Origin: a virus
Strand: one strand, 5' to 3'
DNA: 64,000 bases
IMG/VR virus record: IMGVR_UViG_3300036806_000149
Location: 1 to 64,000 of that record
Made by a program: the position numbers and the translations under genes. The notes beneath the pieces were generated by a model, which saw only the letters and a list, made by a program, of their open reading frames with translations, was not told the DNA's origin and ran no database searches. Below are positions 38,936-48,275 of this stretch, in pieces (position 1 is the stretch's first letter; every line of letters starts with the position of its first letter).

Positions 38936-38944
38936 ATTGTACCA
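38936..38944 (-). promoter_or_regulatory. Extended -10 upstream of the 38910 gene
   Basis: Minus-strand TGGTACAAT fits TGnTAnnAT, followed by GGTCC and the AGAAAGGG start cassette. TAAGAT(C) also lies further upstream on the same strand. Confidence 0.5.
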
Positions 38945-38956
38945 CAAACTATGATC

Positions 38957-39973
38957 TTACCGTCGCGACGCAGCCAGTGCAGTGTCCTGAATCTTGATCC
39001 TCAGATCGAGATCTTCGACAATCAGATCGCGCAGTGCCTGCTGACCATGCAGCTTGCGCTCACCATAGGCATACCGCCCCTTGGACGTCGTCTCGATGAT
39101 CCCGTAGTGGCGGGCGGCCTTGATCAGCTCGAAGAGGTCATCGAACCGCATCGAGTCCAGATCGAGGCGCAGCGTGGCCGTGCGGAACGGACGGCACACG
39201 CGAGACTTCTCCACCCGGACCTTGATCTCCATCCCGTTGGGCTCGATCTGCCCCGACATCCCCTTGACCTGGTTGGCCTTCTCGTCGAGATCGCCCTCGG
39301 CGTTGCGCCACAGCCAACTGCCCTTCTTGAACACCACGCTCATCGAGGACTGGTGATCGAGGATGCGCCCGCCGGCGGGGTCCTCGCCGCCGGTCCGGAA
39401 GTTGACCCGGACCTGGTCGATCAGGATCACCGTATTGGCGCTCTGATCAAATCTTTCATTGAGGCGACGGAAAACTTTCCCCCAGGCACGAGCGTTGATC
39501 CCCGGCCGCCAGTCGCGCACGTCGGCGTTCAGCTCATCCTCGGAGACGGCGATCGAGCACGAGTCGATGATGTGGAAGTGGACCACGCCGAACAGCGCCT
39601 CCATCTTCTCCCCGATCTCCTCCACCGTGGTCCCCTCGACCAGCGTCAGCTCGTCGGTATCGAGCCCGATCATCTCCTTGGCGAACACCGGGTCATACTG
39701 CTTCTCGACGTTGTAGTAGGCGCACGTGAAGCCGAGCTTCTGAGCCTCACGGGCGCAGATCAGCGAGCGCAGCGTCTTGGTCGATGAGTAGCCCCCGTAG
39801 AAGCGCGTCCAGCGTCCCACCGGGATACCCCCGCCCATGGCCACGTCCAGCTCCAGCGAGCCGGTGGAGATCCGCGAGGGATGCTCCATGTCGTTGCCGC
39901 GCCGGATGCTGTCGGCGTACTTGCGGTTGATCCGGTTGACGATCTCCTGATACTCATCAGGATGCACGGGCAA
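38957..39973 (-). CDS. RecA-like recombinase/ATPase, 338 aa
   Basis: STGSLELDVAMGGGIPVGR precedes Walker A GGYSSTKT (60-67), and FHIIDSCSIAVSEDE is a Walker B-type strand; NTVILIDQVRVNFRTGG then GGRILDHQSSMSV match the RecA core loops. Slightly shorter than bacterial RecA, lacking the long C-terminal domain, as in phage UvsX/RecA homologues. Works with the Cas4-like nuclease and SSB in strand exchange. Overlaps the polymerase gene by 17 bases. Confidence 0.85.
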   Translation of the reverse strand: MPVHPDEYQEIVNRINRKYADSIRRGNDMEHPSRISTGSLELDVAMGGGIPVGRWTRFYGGYSSTKTLRSLICAREAQKLGFTCAYYNVEKQYDPVFAKEMIGLDTDELTLVEGTTVEEIGEKMEALFGVVHFHIIDSCSIAVSEDELNADVRDWRPGINARAWGKVFRRLNERFDQSANTVILIDQVRVNFRTGGEDPAGGRILDHQSSMSVVFKKGSWLWRNAEGDLDEKANQVKGMSGQIEPNGMEIKVRVEKSRVCRPFRTATLRLDLDSMRFDDLFELIKAARHYGIIETTSKGRYAYGERKLHGQQALRDLIVEDLDLRIKIQDTALAASRR

Positions 39974-42900
39974 GCGCTTCCTCCTCTCGGGCCAGCTCTT
40001 CCATCAACGTCTCGATGCCGATCAGATCCGTGACCACGATCTGGACGTAGCCTTTCCACTCATCCTTCTTGCCGGCCACGGAGATGATCTTGCCCACCTG
40101 GATGAGATCCTCGAACATCAGCAGCTCGTGCTCCCAGAGCTTGAGGTTGTACGAGTTGGTCCCGAACACGATCGTCACGTTGGCAAACGGCGTCTTGCGC
40201 TTGGTCTGCTTGCGGACCAGCTTGGTGATCTCGCCGCCCACCGTGACCTCCTCGCCGTTGGCGGCCAGCTCGATCTCCTCGGAGCTGTAGCTATTATGTA
40301 GGATGAACTCCTGCTGTTCATCAGTCATAGACAAGGTGGACACGGGCAGGTTGAGCAGCGCGGCCTGACCTTGCATCAGCGCCAGCGGCGCGGGCTCGCC
40401 GGTGACCTCGGGGATCTCGCGCTGCTTCTTGATCTTCGTGTTGTGCTTGAGGTGCTCCCACACGGTCCACGAGACCGCCCTCTTGGAGCCCACCTTGGGC
40501 ACCGTGGAGAGCATGTAGGCGCGCTCAGCCAGCTCGTCACAGGCTCCGGATTCGATCAGCGGCTTGTGCGGGATCGCCACCGCCATCACCTCCTCGATCG
40601 AGTGAAACGGCCGCAGCTTGAGAATCTTTTCGGCCGCCTGGCCGCCGACGCCCTTGATCGCCATCAGCCCCAGCACGAGCCGGCCCTCATCGTCCACCGT
40701 ATAGCCCGCATCAGAAGCGTTGATGTCGGGCATCACGATCTCGATCCCCAGCAGCTTGGCCTCGCGCAGCGCCGACTTGCACTTCTCGTCGTCGTCCTCG
40801 TAGGTGAGAAACGCGGCGTAGAACTCGGCCGGGTAGTTGGCCTTGAGGTACATGTCCTGGTACGCCTGGAGCGCGTAGCAGGCCGAGTGGGACTTATTGA
40901 AGCCGTACTGCCCGAACCCCAGCAGCTTGTCCCAGATCTCCTGGGCCAGCGGCCGGGGGATGTCTCGCGCGTCGGTGCCGGCGAACCACTTGGCCTCATA
41001 GCGGCGCATGAAGTCCTGGGCCACCGTGCCGCCCCGGATGCGGTACAGCTTGCCCATCGCCTTGCGCATGTCGTCGGCCTCGCCCCCGGAGAAGCCCCCG
41101 AGCTGCTTGGCCACCTCCATCACCTGCTCCTGGTAGGCGATCAGACCGTGAGTCTCAGACAGCACCGGCTCGACCAGCGGGTGCCAGTACTCGAAGTCCT
41201 GATGGCCGTGCTTGCGCTTGGCGTAGTCCCAGGTCACCCCGCCCTTCATCGCGCCGGGGCGATACAGCGCGTTGGCGGCGGTCAGATCGAGCGCGTAGGA
41301 GGGGTGGATCTCGCGGAGGAGGTTGGTGATCCCGCGCGAGCCGAACTGAAAGATTCCGGTCGTGTAGCCGTCACAGAAGCGCTCCATCACGACGGCCTCG
41401 ACGGCCTCGGGGTCGCGCAGGGCATCGAGCTTGTTGAGATCGATCCACTCACCGGTGCGCTCCAGGATGAGCTGGCAGGCGTACTCGTGCTTGGACAGCC
41501 CGGTGATCCCCAGACAGTCGAGCTTGACGAAGCCGTGATCCGAGACGGCGGGGAAGTCGGCGGCGTCAGACCACGAGGTGACCAGATCGCCCTTCTTACC
41601 CCGCTCCAGGGCCATGTACTCGTTGACCGGACCGGGGGTGATGATGATCCCGGCGGCGTGCTTGCCAGCGTTGGCCACGAGCCCTTCGAGCGCCAGGGCG
41701 TGCTTCCACAGCTCGGGATAGGCGTCGCGGAAGGCCGTCAGCGTGTCGTTGATCGGGATCAGCTCCTCCAGCTTGGTGGCCTCGGAGTCCTGGCGAATGT
41801 CGATCGTGTCGGTGACCTCCTTGGCGTCCATCCAAGGAACGTCGAACACCCGGCACAGATCCTGGATCACCTTGCGTGGCTGGAAGGTGGAGTGGGTGAT
41901 GATGTCGGCGACGTGATCCTGCCCATAGCGTTTCGCCAAGTACGCCTTCACCTCGGCTCGGCGCTCGGAATCGAAGTCGAGATCGATATCTGGGAGCCCC
42001 TTACGGGTGGGGTTGAGGAAGCGCTCGAACAACAATCCGTAGCTGATCGGGTCAATGGCGGTGATCCCTATCAAATAGGAGATCAGACAGCCGGCGGCTG
42101 AACCCCGCCCCAAGCCCACACGGATGCCCTGAGACTTGGCCCAGCGGCATACATCGCCTACCATCACGAAGTAGTCGATCACGCCCTTGGCCAGGAGCAT
42201 TTCCCACTCGGAATTGGCGCGCTCGACGTAGAGATCGTACGACCACTTCTCCCAGTGCTCGGGCGGATATTCTTCACGCAGCCGCTTCAGGCCCTCAGAA
42301 ATCCAGGTCTGGAGCGTGGTTGCGCTCTCCTGTGGGGACTCAGAAACTTTCGGCAGCTTGTTCGAGCGATCGAGCAGAAACGGCGACGTGCGCTGGACGA
42401 ACACCGTGGTGTTGGCGATCGCCTCATCGACGACGCCGAGCGAAATTCTCGGATGGTGCTTCTCGAACCACAGGCGCATCTCCTCCTCGTGGGCGAGGTA
42501 GAGCGTCGGCGTCAGCTCGGCTAGATAGCCGGCCTTGCCACACTCGATGTCCTTGGCGACCTGCTTGAGCGAGGAGTTCTCGCCCATGATCTTGGCGATT
42601 CGCTGAGTCTCAGCAAGTTCTCGGATCGGGAAGTGGGCGTCGTTGGTGGCCAGCAGCGGGATCGAGCGCTCCTGCGCGATCGACACCAGCTCGACGTTGA
42701 GCGTGCGCTGGTCATCGAAGTCATGCGGCATCAGCTCGACCCAGAAGTCGTCGCCGAAAAGATTCAGCATCCGCGAGACGTAGTCCTTGACCGCGACGCT
42801 ATCGCCGCCCTTGACCAGATGCGCGAGCCACGAGGAGAAACAGGCCGAGGAAGCCACCAGCCCGTCCCGATGGCGCTCCAGCAGCTCGTCATCGACGCAC

Positions 42901-43262
42901 GGATACTGGTAGAAGCCGCCGCCGTCCTCGACCTCGGCGAAGGCTTCGGAGACGAGCCGAAGCAGGCTGTGCCAGCCCTTCAAGTTCCTGGCGTAGAGAC
43001 ACAGATGCCACGCCCGGCGATCCTTGAAGCGCTTGGCCAGCTTCCGGTTGGGCCTGTAGTAAGCCTCCACACCGACTATAGGAAGGATGTGTACGTCTCT
43101 ACACGCCTTGATGTGGTGAAGCGCACCAGACATGGTGCCATGGTCGGTGAGTGCCAGCGCACCCTGACCAAGCTGGGCGGCCCTGTCGGCGTACTGCTTG
43201 GCTGTACCTATGCCATCCAGGCGACTGTACTCAGAGTGGCGATGCAGATGTACGAAGCTCAT
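39957..43262 (-). CDS. dnaE: DNA polymerase III alpha subunit (DnaE-type), 1101 aa
   Basis: PHP domain: FVHLHRHSEY (His5, His7), LTDHGTMSGA (Asp40, His41), ATNDAHFP (~205). Polymerase core: VGLGRGSAAGC (382-392) and PDIDLDF (424-430) with the catalytic Asp pair, then HAAGIIITPGPV and QFGSRGITNLLREI. OB domain near residue 990 (VTVGGEITKLVRKQTKRKTP). Complete DnaE1-like length. Replicative polymerase, unusual for a phage, where family A or B enzymes are commoner. Confidence 0.95.
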   Translation of the reverse strand: MSFVHLHRHSEYSRLDGIGTAKQYADRAAQLGQGALALTDHGTMSGALHHIKACRDVHILPIVGVEAYYRPNRKLAKRFKDRRAWHLCLYARNLKGWHSLLRLVSEAFAEVEDGGGFYQYPCVDDELLERHRDGLVASSACFSSWLAHLVKGGDSVAVKDYVSRMLNLFGDDFWVELMPHDFDDQRTLNVELVSIAQERSIPLLATNDAHFPIRELAETQRIAKIMGENSSLKQVAKDIECGKAGYLAELTPTLYLAHEEEMRLWFEKHHPRISLGVVDEAIANTTVFVQRTSPFLLDRSNKLPKVSESPQESATTLQTWISEGLKRLREEYPPEHWEKWSYDLYVERANSEWEMLLAKGVIDYFVMVGDVCRWAKSQGIRVGLGRGSAAGCLISYLIGITAIDPISYGLLFERFLNPTRKGLPDIDLDFDSERRAEVKAYLAKRYGQDHVADIITHSTFQPRKVIQDLCRVFDVPWMDAKEVTDTIDIRQDSEATKLEELIPINDTLTAFRDAYPELWKHALALEGLVANAGKHAAGIIITPGPVNEYMALERGKKGDLVTSWSDAADFPAVSDHGFVKLDCLGITGLSKHEYACQLILERTGEWIDLNKLDALRDPEAVEAVVMERFCDGYTTGIFQFGSRGITNLLREIHPSYALDLTAANALYRPGAMKGGVTWDYAKRKHGHQDFEYWHPLVEPVLSETHGLIAYQEQVMEVAKQLGGFSGGEADDMRKAMGKLYRIRGGTVAQDFMRRYEAKWFAGTDARDIPRPLAQEIWDKLLGFGQYGFNKSHSACYALQAYQDMYLKANYPAEFYAAFLTYEDDDEKCKSALREAKLLGIEIVMPDINASDAGYTVDDEGRLVLGLMAIKGVGGQAAEKILKLRPFHSIEEVMAVAIPHKPLIESGACDELAERAYMLSTVPKVGSKRAVSWTVWEHLKHNTKIKKQREIPEVTGEPAPLALMQGQAALLNLPVSTLSMTDEQQEFILHNSYSSEEIELAANGEEVTVGGEITKLVRKQTKRKTPFANVTIVFGTNSYNLKLWEHELLMFEDLIQVGKIISVAGKKDEWKGYVQIVVTDLIGIETLMEELAREEEALARAS

Positions 43263-43447
43263 CTGCCGCGACCACCTCTATCCGCATCGTCATCCAGGAT
43301 CGTCACCATCCGCGCAGCGATCGGCTCCAACACCTTGGCCAGCGCGATCAGCCCGTAGCCCACGGCCTGGCCGGCCTTGACTTCAGCCGACTGCACTGAG
43401 CCGCCGAGCTGGTCGATCTTTTGCTCCATCTCATCGAGCAGGTTCAT
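43259..43447 (-). CDS. Small helical protein, 62 aa
   Basis: MNLLDEMEQKIDQLGGSVQS then AVGYGLIALAKVLEPIAARM; amphipathic, with an acidic/Arg end. Overlaps the polymerase start by 4 bases, so it may be a polymerase-associated factor; inference from coupling only. Confidence 0.55.
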   Translation of the reverse strand: MNLLDEMEQKIDQLGGSVQSAEVKAGQAVGYGLIALAKVLEPIAARMVTILDDDADRGGRGR

Positions 43448-43559
43448 TGCCCGTCCGTCTTCTGAGAGTCAGAAAATGACCGAATGTGGTGAATCATGCC
43501 CGGGCATCATCGCAGACACCGCACCCCAGAGATAGAGCGCGGTGTCATGCGAGATCGGC

Positions 43560-43892
43560 TCAGGCGGCGGAGAGCTTGACCTTGGTCTTGGTCTGGATGT
43601 CCGCCGTGACGCGCGCCAGGTTGCGGTTGGGAACCACGACGAAGGTGATTCCCTGAGCGTCATAAGTTCCGTGCTGCTCGCGCATGTCCTCGATGTACGC
43701 CTCGATCGCCTCGCTGGCGTTACGACCTTCGTACTTGCCCAGAATCTTCAGCGTGCCATCTTCGTCCTCGTTGAAGACGTGGTAGAGCGCCTTGCCTCGC
43801 CCGTTGGTTGCCGGCTGCTGACGAGCCGGCGTACCCCGAGCGTTCTTTCGAGTGGGACGCTTGCGCGTCGAAGCGGTTGCCGTGTTGGCCAT
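43560..43892 (-). CDS. Hypothetical protein with basic N-terminus, 110 aa
   Basis: The start at 43892 (MANTATASTRKRPTRKNARG) is used; an in-frame ATG lies at 43925. Residues 1-45 are basic and disordered; the remainder (ALYHVFNEDEDGTLKILGKY, NASEAIEAYIEDM, ITFVVVPNRN) is an alpha/beta domain. Between SSB and polymerase genes, so DNA-related work is likely but unspecified. Confidence 0.55.
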   Translation of the reverse strand: MANTATASTRKRPTRKNARGTPARQQPATNGRGKALYHVFNEDEDGTLKILGKYEGRNASEAIEAYIEDMREQHGTYDAQGITFVVVPNRNLARVTADIQTKTKVKLSAA

Positions 43893-43921
43893 TGATCTGT
43901 CCTGTTCTAGAGAAGTTGAAC

Positions 43922-44656
43922 TCATGTTCGGTTACGCATGAAGGGATTGACCCGCTGCGTAGGTTGGGAATTTCCACCCTGGCCGTGGCCGGCGTCATTG
44001 CCGCCAACGGCATGACCGAGATCTTTGAGGAAGTCCTCATAGGAACCGGGCGTGACCTGCGGAGTCAGGTCGTTCTTCTCCGCCGCCAGCTTTTCTTCCT
44101 CCTCGGTCATCTCCTGCGCGCCGGAATCAACGTCCTCCGGTGCGATGTGGTACTTGGTGTCCAACTTCTCACCCTTGCGCTTGATCTTGAAGCGCCGCGA
44201 GCGCAGCCCCCGATAGTTGACGTTGATCTCATCCAGCTCCTCGAAGAGCCGAATGCCAGACACCCAGACGGCCACCTGGGGCTTGCGGGAGATGATGACC
44301 GGGTCTCCCACCCGGTCCTTCACGATCCGGTTGTTCGAGTCGCGCTTGAATACCGGGGCGTCGAACCAGATGAGGTTGATGAAGCCCTGGAAGCGACGGG
44401 GTAGATCGCGCTCGCAGCCGGGGCACGGTGTCCCGTCGCGCTCCTGATCGAGACACGGGACGTTGCGGCCGAACTGCCGGCCCTCCACCGGAATCTCGTG
44501 CATCTGAGCCCAGTGAATATCGTCGTCCTGCTCTAAGAAGCGAACGATGGCCTCGTCTCCGGAACGGATCTGAAAGCGGAGATATCCTCCGCCTTGCGCG
44601 CGCCGAGCCTCTACTTCAGCCGACGCTTCGCGTACTCCAGCGAACCCTCTTGGCAT
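43922..44656 (-). CDS. Single-stranded DNA-binding protein (T4 gp32-like), 244 aa
   Basis: OB-fold strands (GYLRFQIRSGDEAIVRFLEQ, VAVWVSGIRLFEELDEINV) with a metal site CLDQ...CPGCERD (Cys68, 78, 81) and His49/His53, as in gp32-type phage SSBs. The C-terminus after residue 200 is acidic, then Gly/Gln-rich, the usual protein-docking tail. RBS AAGGAG. Coats ssDNA at the fork with the primase and helicase encoded upstream. Confidence 0.78.
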   Translation of the reverse strand: MPRGFAGVREASAEVEARRAQGGGYLRFQIRSGDEAIVRFLEQDDDIHWAQMHEIPVEGRQFGRNVPCLDQERDGTPCPGCERDLPRRFQGFINLIWFDAPVFKRDSNNRIVKDRVGDPVIISRKPQVAVWVSGIRLFEELDEINVNYRGLRSRRFKIKRKGEKLDTKYHIAPEDVDSGAQEMTEEEEKLAAEKNDLTPQVTPGSYEDFLKDLGHAVGGNDAGHGQGGNSQPTQRVNPFMRNRT

Positions 44657-44713
44657 CTCGGTCTCCTTGGGTGTTGTTTGGGCTGGGGTTGTTTTGGGTG
44701 ATTTATTGAGATC

Positions 44714-45799
44714 TTAGGATCGCACCCTGATCTTAGCTTCACTCTGCGCCAAAGTCCAGGGCTTTGCACGACCAATGATGTCTTCCAGCTCGAATGTGTC
44801 GAGATCCATGGCGTCGCTCTCATGTTCACCAACGACGTGGACTGAGACAAACGGCTTGAGCTGATCGACCGCACCGCGATGTTTCCGGTTCTGAGCATCG
44901 ATCCATCCCCAAGTCGCCATCTCACCAGCTTTATCTGAGTCCAACATGAGAATCGCCCGCTCGGTCAGCTCCCGAATGATTCTGGCGTGATGTTCGGTGA
45001 AGTTCGAACCGTTGATGGCCACCGCCGGAGATTTGAGCTTGGTGACGACGGCGATCGCGTTCCACTCGCCCTCGACGACGATCAGCTCCTTGATCGACGA
45101 CTCGATGCGATGCGCCCCATAGACCACGCGGCTGTTGAAGTAGCAGGGCCAGCCGTAGCGGTGGCCTCGACCCGGAGAGTCTCCCAGCACGAGGTACTTG
45201 GGCCGCCGGCCATCGACCGACCGCGCCTTGAAGCCCACCAGACGGCCTCGCTCGTCGCGTACGGCGAAGGTAATCCGGTCACTGAGCGAATCCCAACCGA
45301 ACTCCCAGTTCGCCAGCGTCTCGGGCGCAAAGCCGCGCTCGAACACGTAGTCACACGCGGGATCGCTCTCCCACCCCGGCGTCTGCCAGGCCATCCACGC
45401 CTCGGGCCAGTTGACCGCAAACCGTTCGAGCGCCGACTCGTCGAGCAGCGGCTGGGCCGGCACGAAGACCGGCTCTCGCTCCAGAATCTTTCTTACCTCG
45501 GCCACCGTGTTGCGCGCGTCGGGGTTGATGAAGCCCGGCTGATAGCGCTCCTTGAGCATGCGGGTCGCTTCCAGTGGCGAGATCTGAAGCAGATGCGCGG
45601 TGAAATCTGAAGCTGTACCAGCAGCCTTGCACTTATAGCAGAAGAATGCAGTGGTGTCGGTGTTCATCGAGAGCGTGTTGTTGTCGCCATCGTGAAACGG
45701 ACACGGCATGCGAATCTCGTCGCCGCGAGCCATCTCGAAGTCGAGATCCAGGCAGTCGAGCATGTCCTCGACATCTACATGGGAGATCCACTCAGTCAC
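44714..45799 (-). CDS. DnaG-type primase, 361 aa
   Basis: N-terminal CHC2 zinc finger: CPFHDGDN (Cys33, His36) and CYKCKAAG (Cys54, Cys57). Toprim centre: IVVEGEWNAIAV and AILMLDSDKAG with the acidic catalytic residues. Shorter than bacterial DnaG because the C-terminal helicase-binding domain is absent. Stop and start share one base with the DnaB gene. Makes primers for the phage fork. Confidence 0.88.
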   Translation of the reverse strand: MTEWISHVDVEDMLDCLDLDFEMARGDEIRMPCPFHDGDNNTLSMNTDTTAFFCYKCKAAGTASDFTAHLLQISPLEATRMLKERYQPGFINPDARNTVAEVRKILEREPVFVPAQPLLDESALERFAVNWPEAWMAWQTPGWESDPACDYVFERGFAPETLANWEFGWDSLSDRITFAVRDERGRLVGFKARSVDGRRPKYLVLGDSPGRGHRYGWPCYFNSRVVYGAHRIESSIKELIVVEGEWNAIAVVTKLKSPAVAINGSNFTEHHARIIRELTERAILMLDSDKAGEMATWGWIDAQNRKHRGAVDQLKPFVSVHVVGEHESDAMDLDTFELEDIIGRAKPWTLAQSEAKIRVRS

Positions 45800-47040
45800 T
45801 ACTCGCCACTGACGCGCTTGAACCGATCACCCATGATCTCTTCGCGGAAGTGCTGTTTGTCGTGATCCCAGACGGCATAGAACCGACCCAGCTTCCCGTC
45901 GCGATTCTTGTTCAGGCGGATCTCCATCCGCTTGGCCTTGTGCATCTCCTCATCGGCGTGCAACCCGATCACGATGTCGGGGTCCTGAATTGCTGAGATC
46001 GAGTAGGCGATGTTGTCCAGCTCCGCGCCCTCCTTGGACGCGGAGCGGTTGGTCTGAGCGGCGGCGATGATCGGGATCTTCAGAGTGCGAGCGTTCTGCT
46101 TGAGATCCTGGGTGATCTCACCCAGCGTCTGCCACAGCTTGCTGCCTCGGGCCGCCCGGGCAGATCTCATGAGACTTAGATAATCGATGAAGACCACGTC
46201 GGGTTTGTGTCTGATCATCTCGGAGAAGATGTGATCAGCCGTGCAGCCCCGCAGCGAGTCGATCACGGTGATGTCGCAAGGCTTATGAGTGATCTGGTCA
46301 GCCGCCACCCGCCAGTCAGCCAGCGAAACTTCTTCCAGTTCGAGGTGTTTGAGCTTCCAGTAGTCGATCCCGGTGGCCATCGCATCCCAGCGCCGCATAA
46401 TCACCCGACGCTCCATCTCCAAGGAGATGAACAGCGGGTTGAAGCCCCTCATCCACATGTTGTAGGCCATCACCATCAGCAGGGTGCTCTTGCCCAGGCC
46501 CGAGAAGCCGGCCACGGTGGCGAACTCGTGGGGCTGAATGCCGCCGGTCCAGTCGTCCAGCGAGCGAAATCCGAAGGGCACGCCCAACTTGCGGCCCTCC
46601 TGCTTGGTCTGTTCGTACTCGACAATCCGCGAACCCATGTCCTTGAAGCGAGCCACCTCGGACGTCGGCACCTGCATCGCGAGCTGCCGAACCAGTTCGA
46701 ACACCTCTAGAACGATCGTCTCCCCGGAGTCGAGGTCGTCGGCGCGCTCGGCGATCTGCACGGCAAAGTCCTGGGTGTAGCGCCGGTTGACCACGCCCAC
46801 GAACTTGTCGAGCAAGTACTCCAGGGGCTCCTCGGGATACAGGAACTCCCACTGCGGCCGATCGGCCTTGATCACCTCTTTGGTGGGCGGATCGTTGTAG
46901 CGCCGCCAGTAGGTGAGCAGGTAGTCGTACATCTCCCGGCACGACTCGTCAGCGAAGTGCGCGAGGTCGATGCGCGAGACGGCCTCCTCCAGCCTCCCGG
47001 TAGAGATCAGCTTCGAGATCAAGCTGCGCTCAATGTCCAT
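45799..47040 (-). CDS. DnaB-type replicative helicase, 413 aa
   Basis: Walker A GFSGLGKSTL (178-187), Walker B PDVVFIDYLSLM (~275) and AAQTNRSASKEGAELDNIAY matching RecA-fold helicase motifs. An N-terminal ~125-residue helical domain is present. Hexameric 5'-3' helicase, coupled to the primase gene downstream. Confidence 0.9.
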   Translation of the reverse strand: MDIERSLISKLISTGRLEEAVSRIDLAHFADESCREMYDYLLTYWRRYNDPPTKEVIKADRPQWEFLYPEEPLEYLLDKFVGVVNRRYTQDFAVQIAERADDLDSGETIVLEVFELVRQLAMQVPTSEVARFKDMGSRIVEYEQTKQEGRKLGVPFGFRSLDDWTGGIQPHEFATVAGFSGLGKSTLLMVMAYNMWMRGFNPLFISLEMERRVIMRRWDAMATGIDYWKLKHLELEEVSLADWRVAADQITHKPCDITVIDSLRGCTADHIFSEMIRHKPDVVFIDYLSLMRSARAARGSKLWQTLGEITQDLKQNARTLKIPIIAAAQTNRSASKEGAELDNIAYSISAIQDPDIVIGLHADEEMHKAKRMEIRLNKNRDGKLGRFYAVWDHDKQHFREEIMGDRFKRVSGE

Positions 47041-47041
47041 C

Positions 47042-47272
47042 TCAGTCCTCGACGGTCATCGCGTACTGGCGATCGCGGCCCTTGACGGTGAGCCGGTGGC
47101 CCACCAGCAGACGCCGGGGAACATCGAGCCGGTTGCCGCTCTCGGGCAGGTACATCTCGCCGTCGATGATCACCATCCCCAGCACGATCTGCTCGCGGGC
47201 GACGGACTGAGACATGCCGAATTCCTCGGCCAGCAGAGCTGGGAGATAGATGGACTCATCGGGCTCGGGCAT
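47042..47272 (-). CDS. Small S4-like protein, 76 aa
   Basis: LAEEFGMSQSVAREQIVLGM then VIIDGEMYLPES and RLLVGHRLTVKGRDR resemble the alpha-L RNA-binding (S4) fold: helix pair plus glycine hairpin. No enzyme domain. One base from the helicase gene. RNA or DNA binding inferred. Confidence 0.5.
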   Translation of the reverse strand: MPEPDESIYLPALLAEEFGMSQSVAREQIVLGMVIIDGEMYLPESGNRLDVPRRLLVGHRLTVKGRDRQYAMTVED

Positions 47273-47304
47273 ACCTATCTCCTGAATCTCAGAAAGTTTC
47301 TGGT

Positions 47305-47775
47305 CTAGCCTCCGTTGGGGGCGAGCTGATCCTGGATCGACTCCATGACCAGATTCCGCTGCACCGAGACGACGTCGCCTTCGACGATCTCGGCGAGCTG
47401 ATTCAGCGCCGCTGCCATGTTCTCACGTTGGACGTCGGTGAAAGGAGCCGGCGCATCGGGGTCGATGTAGGTGATGATCTGGCAGGGGCCGACGCTCACG
47501 TTGGCGTACTGGCCGGTGGGGATCAGTTCGGACGCCGTCATCGTGATCCGGACCATCGGCCGGCCGTCGCTGGTCCGGGGCCAGCCGTCGCTCACCGTCT
47601 CCTGCTGCTTCTCGGCCTGCTTGGCGGCAGTTTCAGCTTTGCCCCGGCTCTGCGTGTCCTGATTGCCGATGGACTTGGCCTGACGCGGGTTGGCGCGGGC
47701 GGGCTTGCTAGCAGCGGGCTCCTCTGCTGCCTTGGGCTTGGCCTTGGAACCGGGACGCTGTCGGGCTGCTGGCAT
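47305..47775 (-). CDS. Hypothetical protein with disordered basic N-terminus, 156 aa
   Basis: Residues 1-65 are Lys/Ala/Gln-rich and disordered; residues 75-156 form an ordered beta region (RITMTASELIPTGQYANVSV, GPCQIITYIDPDAP) and a helix (MAAALNQLAEIVEGD). The ordered part resembles small phage proteins of unknown role. Upstream of the helicase; a replication link is inferred. Confidence 0.55.
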   Translation of the reverse strand: MPAARQRPGSKAKPKAAEEPAASKPARANPRQAKSIGNQDTQSRGKAETAAKQAEKQQETVSDGWPRTSDGRPMVRITMTASELIPTGQYANVSVGPCQIITYIDPDAPAPFTDVQRENMAAALNQLAEIVEGDVVSVQRNLVMESIQDQLAPNGG

Positions 47776-47792
47776 GGTTGGCTATCTCCCCA

Positions 47793-48263
47793 TCAGAATC
47801 GAGACGACTTCGAGTACTTGGGCTTGACCGGCTTACGCGAGGAACGATCTACGCGCGAGCGCGCGTCATCGGGATTGCGAGGACGAGCGGCAGTGCCACC
47901 ACGCCCGGTGATCGGCTTGGGCGAGTTGTGGCCGGTCTTCTTGTTCTCACGCGGCTTGCGCATGTTCTCAACGGCCTCAATGACCTTGGCATCGGTCGGG
48001 TTGTAGTAGGGAAGCCCCTTACCCGGCCAGCGCTCGGTCTCCTTGAGCCACTCCTTGAGACCCTCTACCTGAGATTCAGTCCAATACCGCCATCCCCGAT
48101 GGCCGCGCTGAGGACGGAGATTCACGGGCAACACGCCGAGCTGCTCCCACTTGCGCAGCGTGGCCATCCGCCGGTCGAGGATCTCGGCGACCTCGCGGAT
48201 GTAGATGTGCTGCTCCTCCTCCGGAGCTTCCTCGGGGGCGGGTTTCGGCCGTTTCGGGGACAT
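47793..48263 (-). CDS. MerR/excisionase-like regulator, 156 aa
   Basis: IYIREVAEILDRRMATLRKW then EQLGVLPVNL and GWRYWTESQVEGLKEWL give a MerR-type winged HTH (residues ~20-75). The C-terminal half is basic and disordered (KPRENKKTGHNSP, SRKPVKPKYSKSSRF). First gene of the leftward replication operon, facing the structured noncoding region, so it may control this divergent junction. Confidence 0.7.
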   Translation of the reverse strand: MSPKRPKPAPEEAPEEEQHIYIREVAEILDRRMATLRKWEQLGVLPVNLRPQRGHRGWRYWTESQVEGLKEWLKETERWPGKGLPYYNPTDAKVIEAVENMRKPRENKKTGHNSPKPITGRGGTAARPRNPDDARSRVDRSSRKPVKPKYSKSSRF

Positions 48264-48269
48264 GATGAG

Positions 48270-48275
48270 ATCTTA
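48270..48275 (-). promoter_or_regulatory. -10-like element at the start of the replication operon
   Basis: Minus-strand TAAGAT is followed by CTCATC and the ATG at 48263. Spacing would put the transcript start at the ATG (leaderless). The same TAAGATCTCATC string precedes the gene at 37390, and TAGGATCTCATC the gene at 22440. Confidence 0.5.

Noticed and set aside
40371-42101. 576-codon open frame antisense to the polymerase gene
   Set aside because: Lies wholly opposite a well-supported DnaE; Val/Gly/Arg/His-rich composition is that of a high-GC shadow frame.
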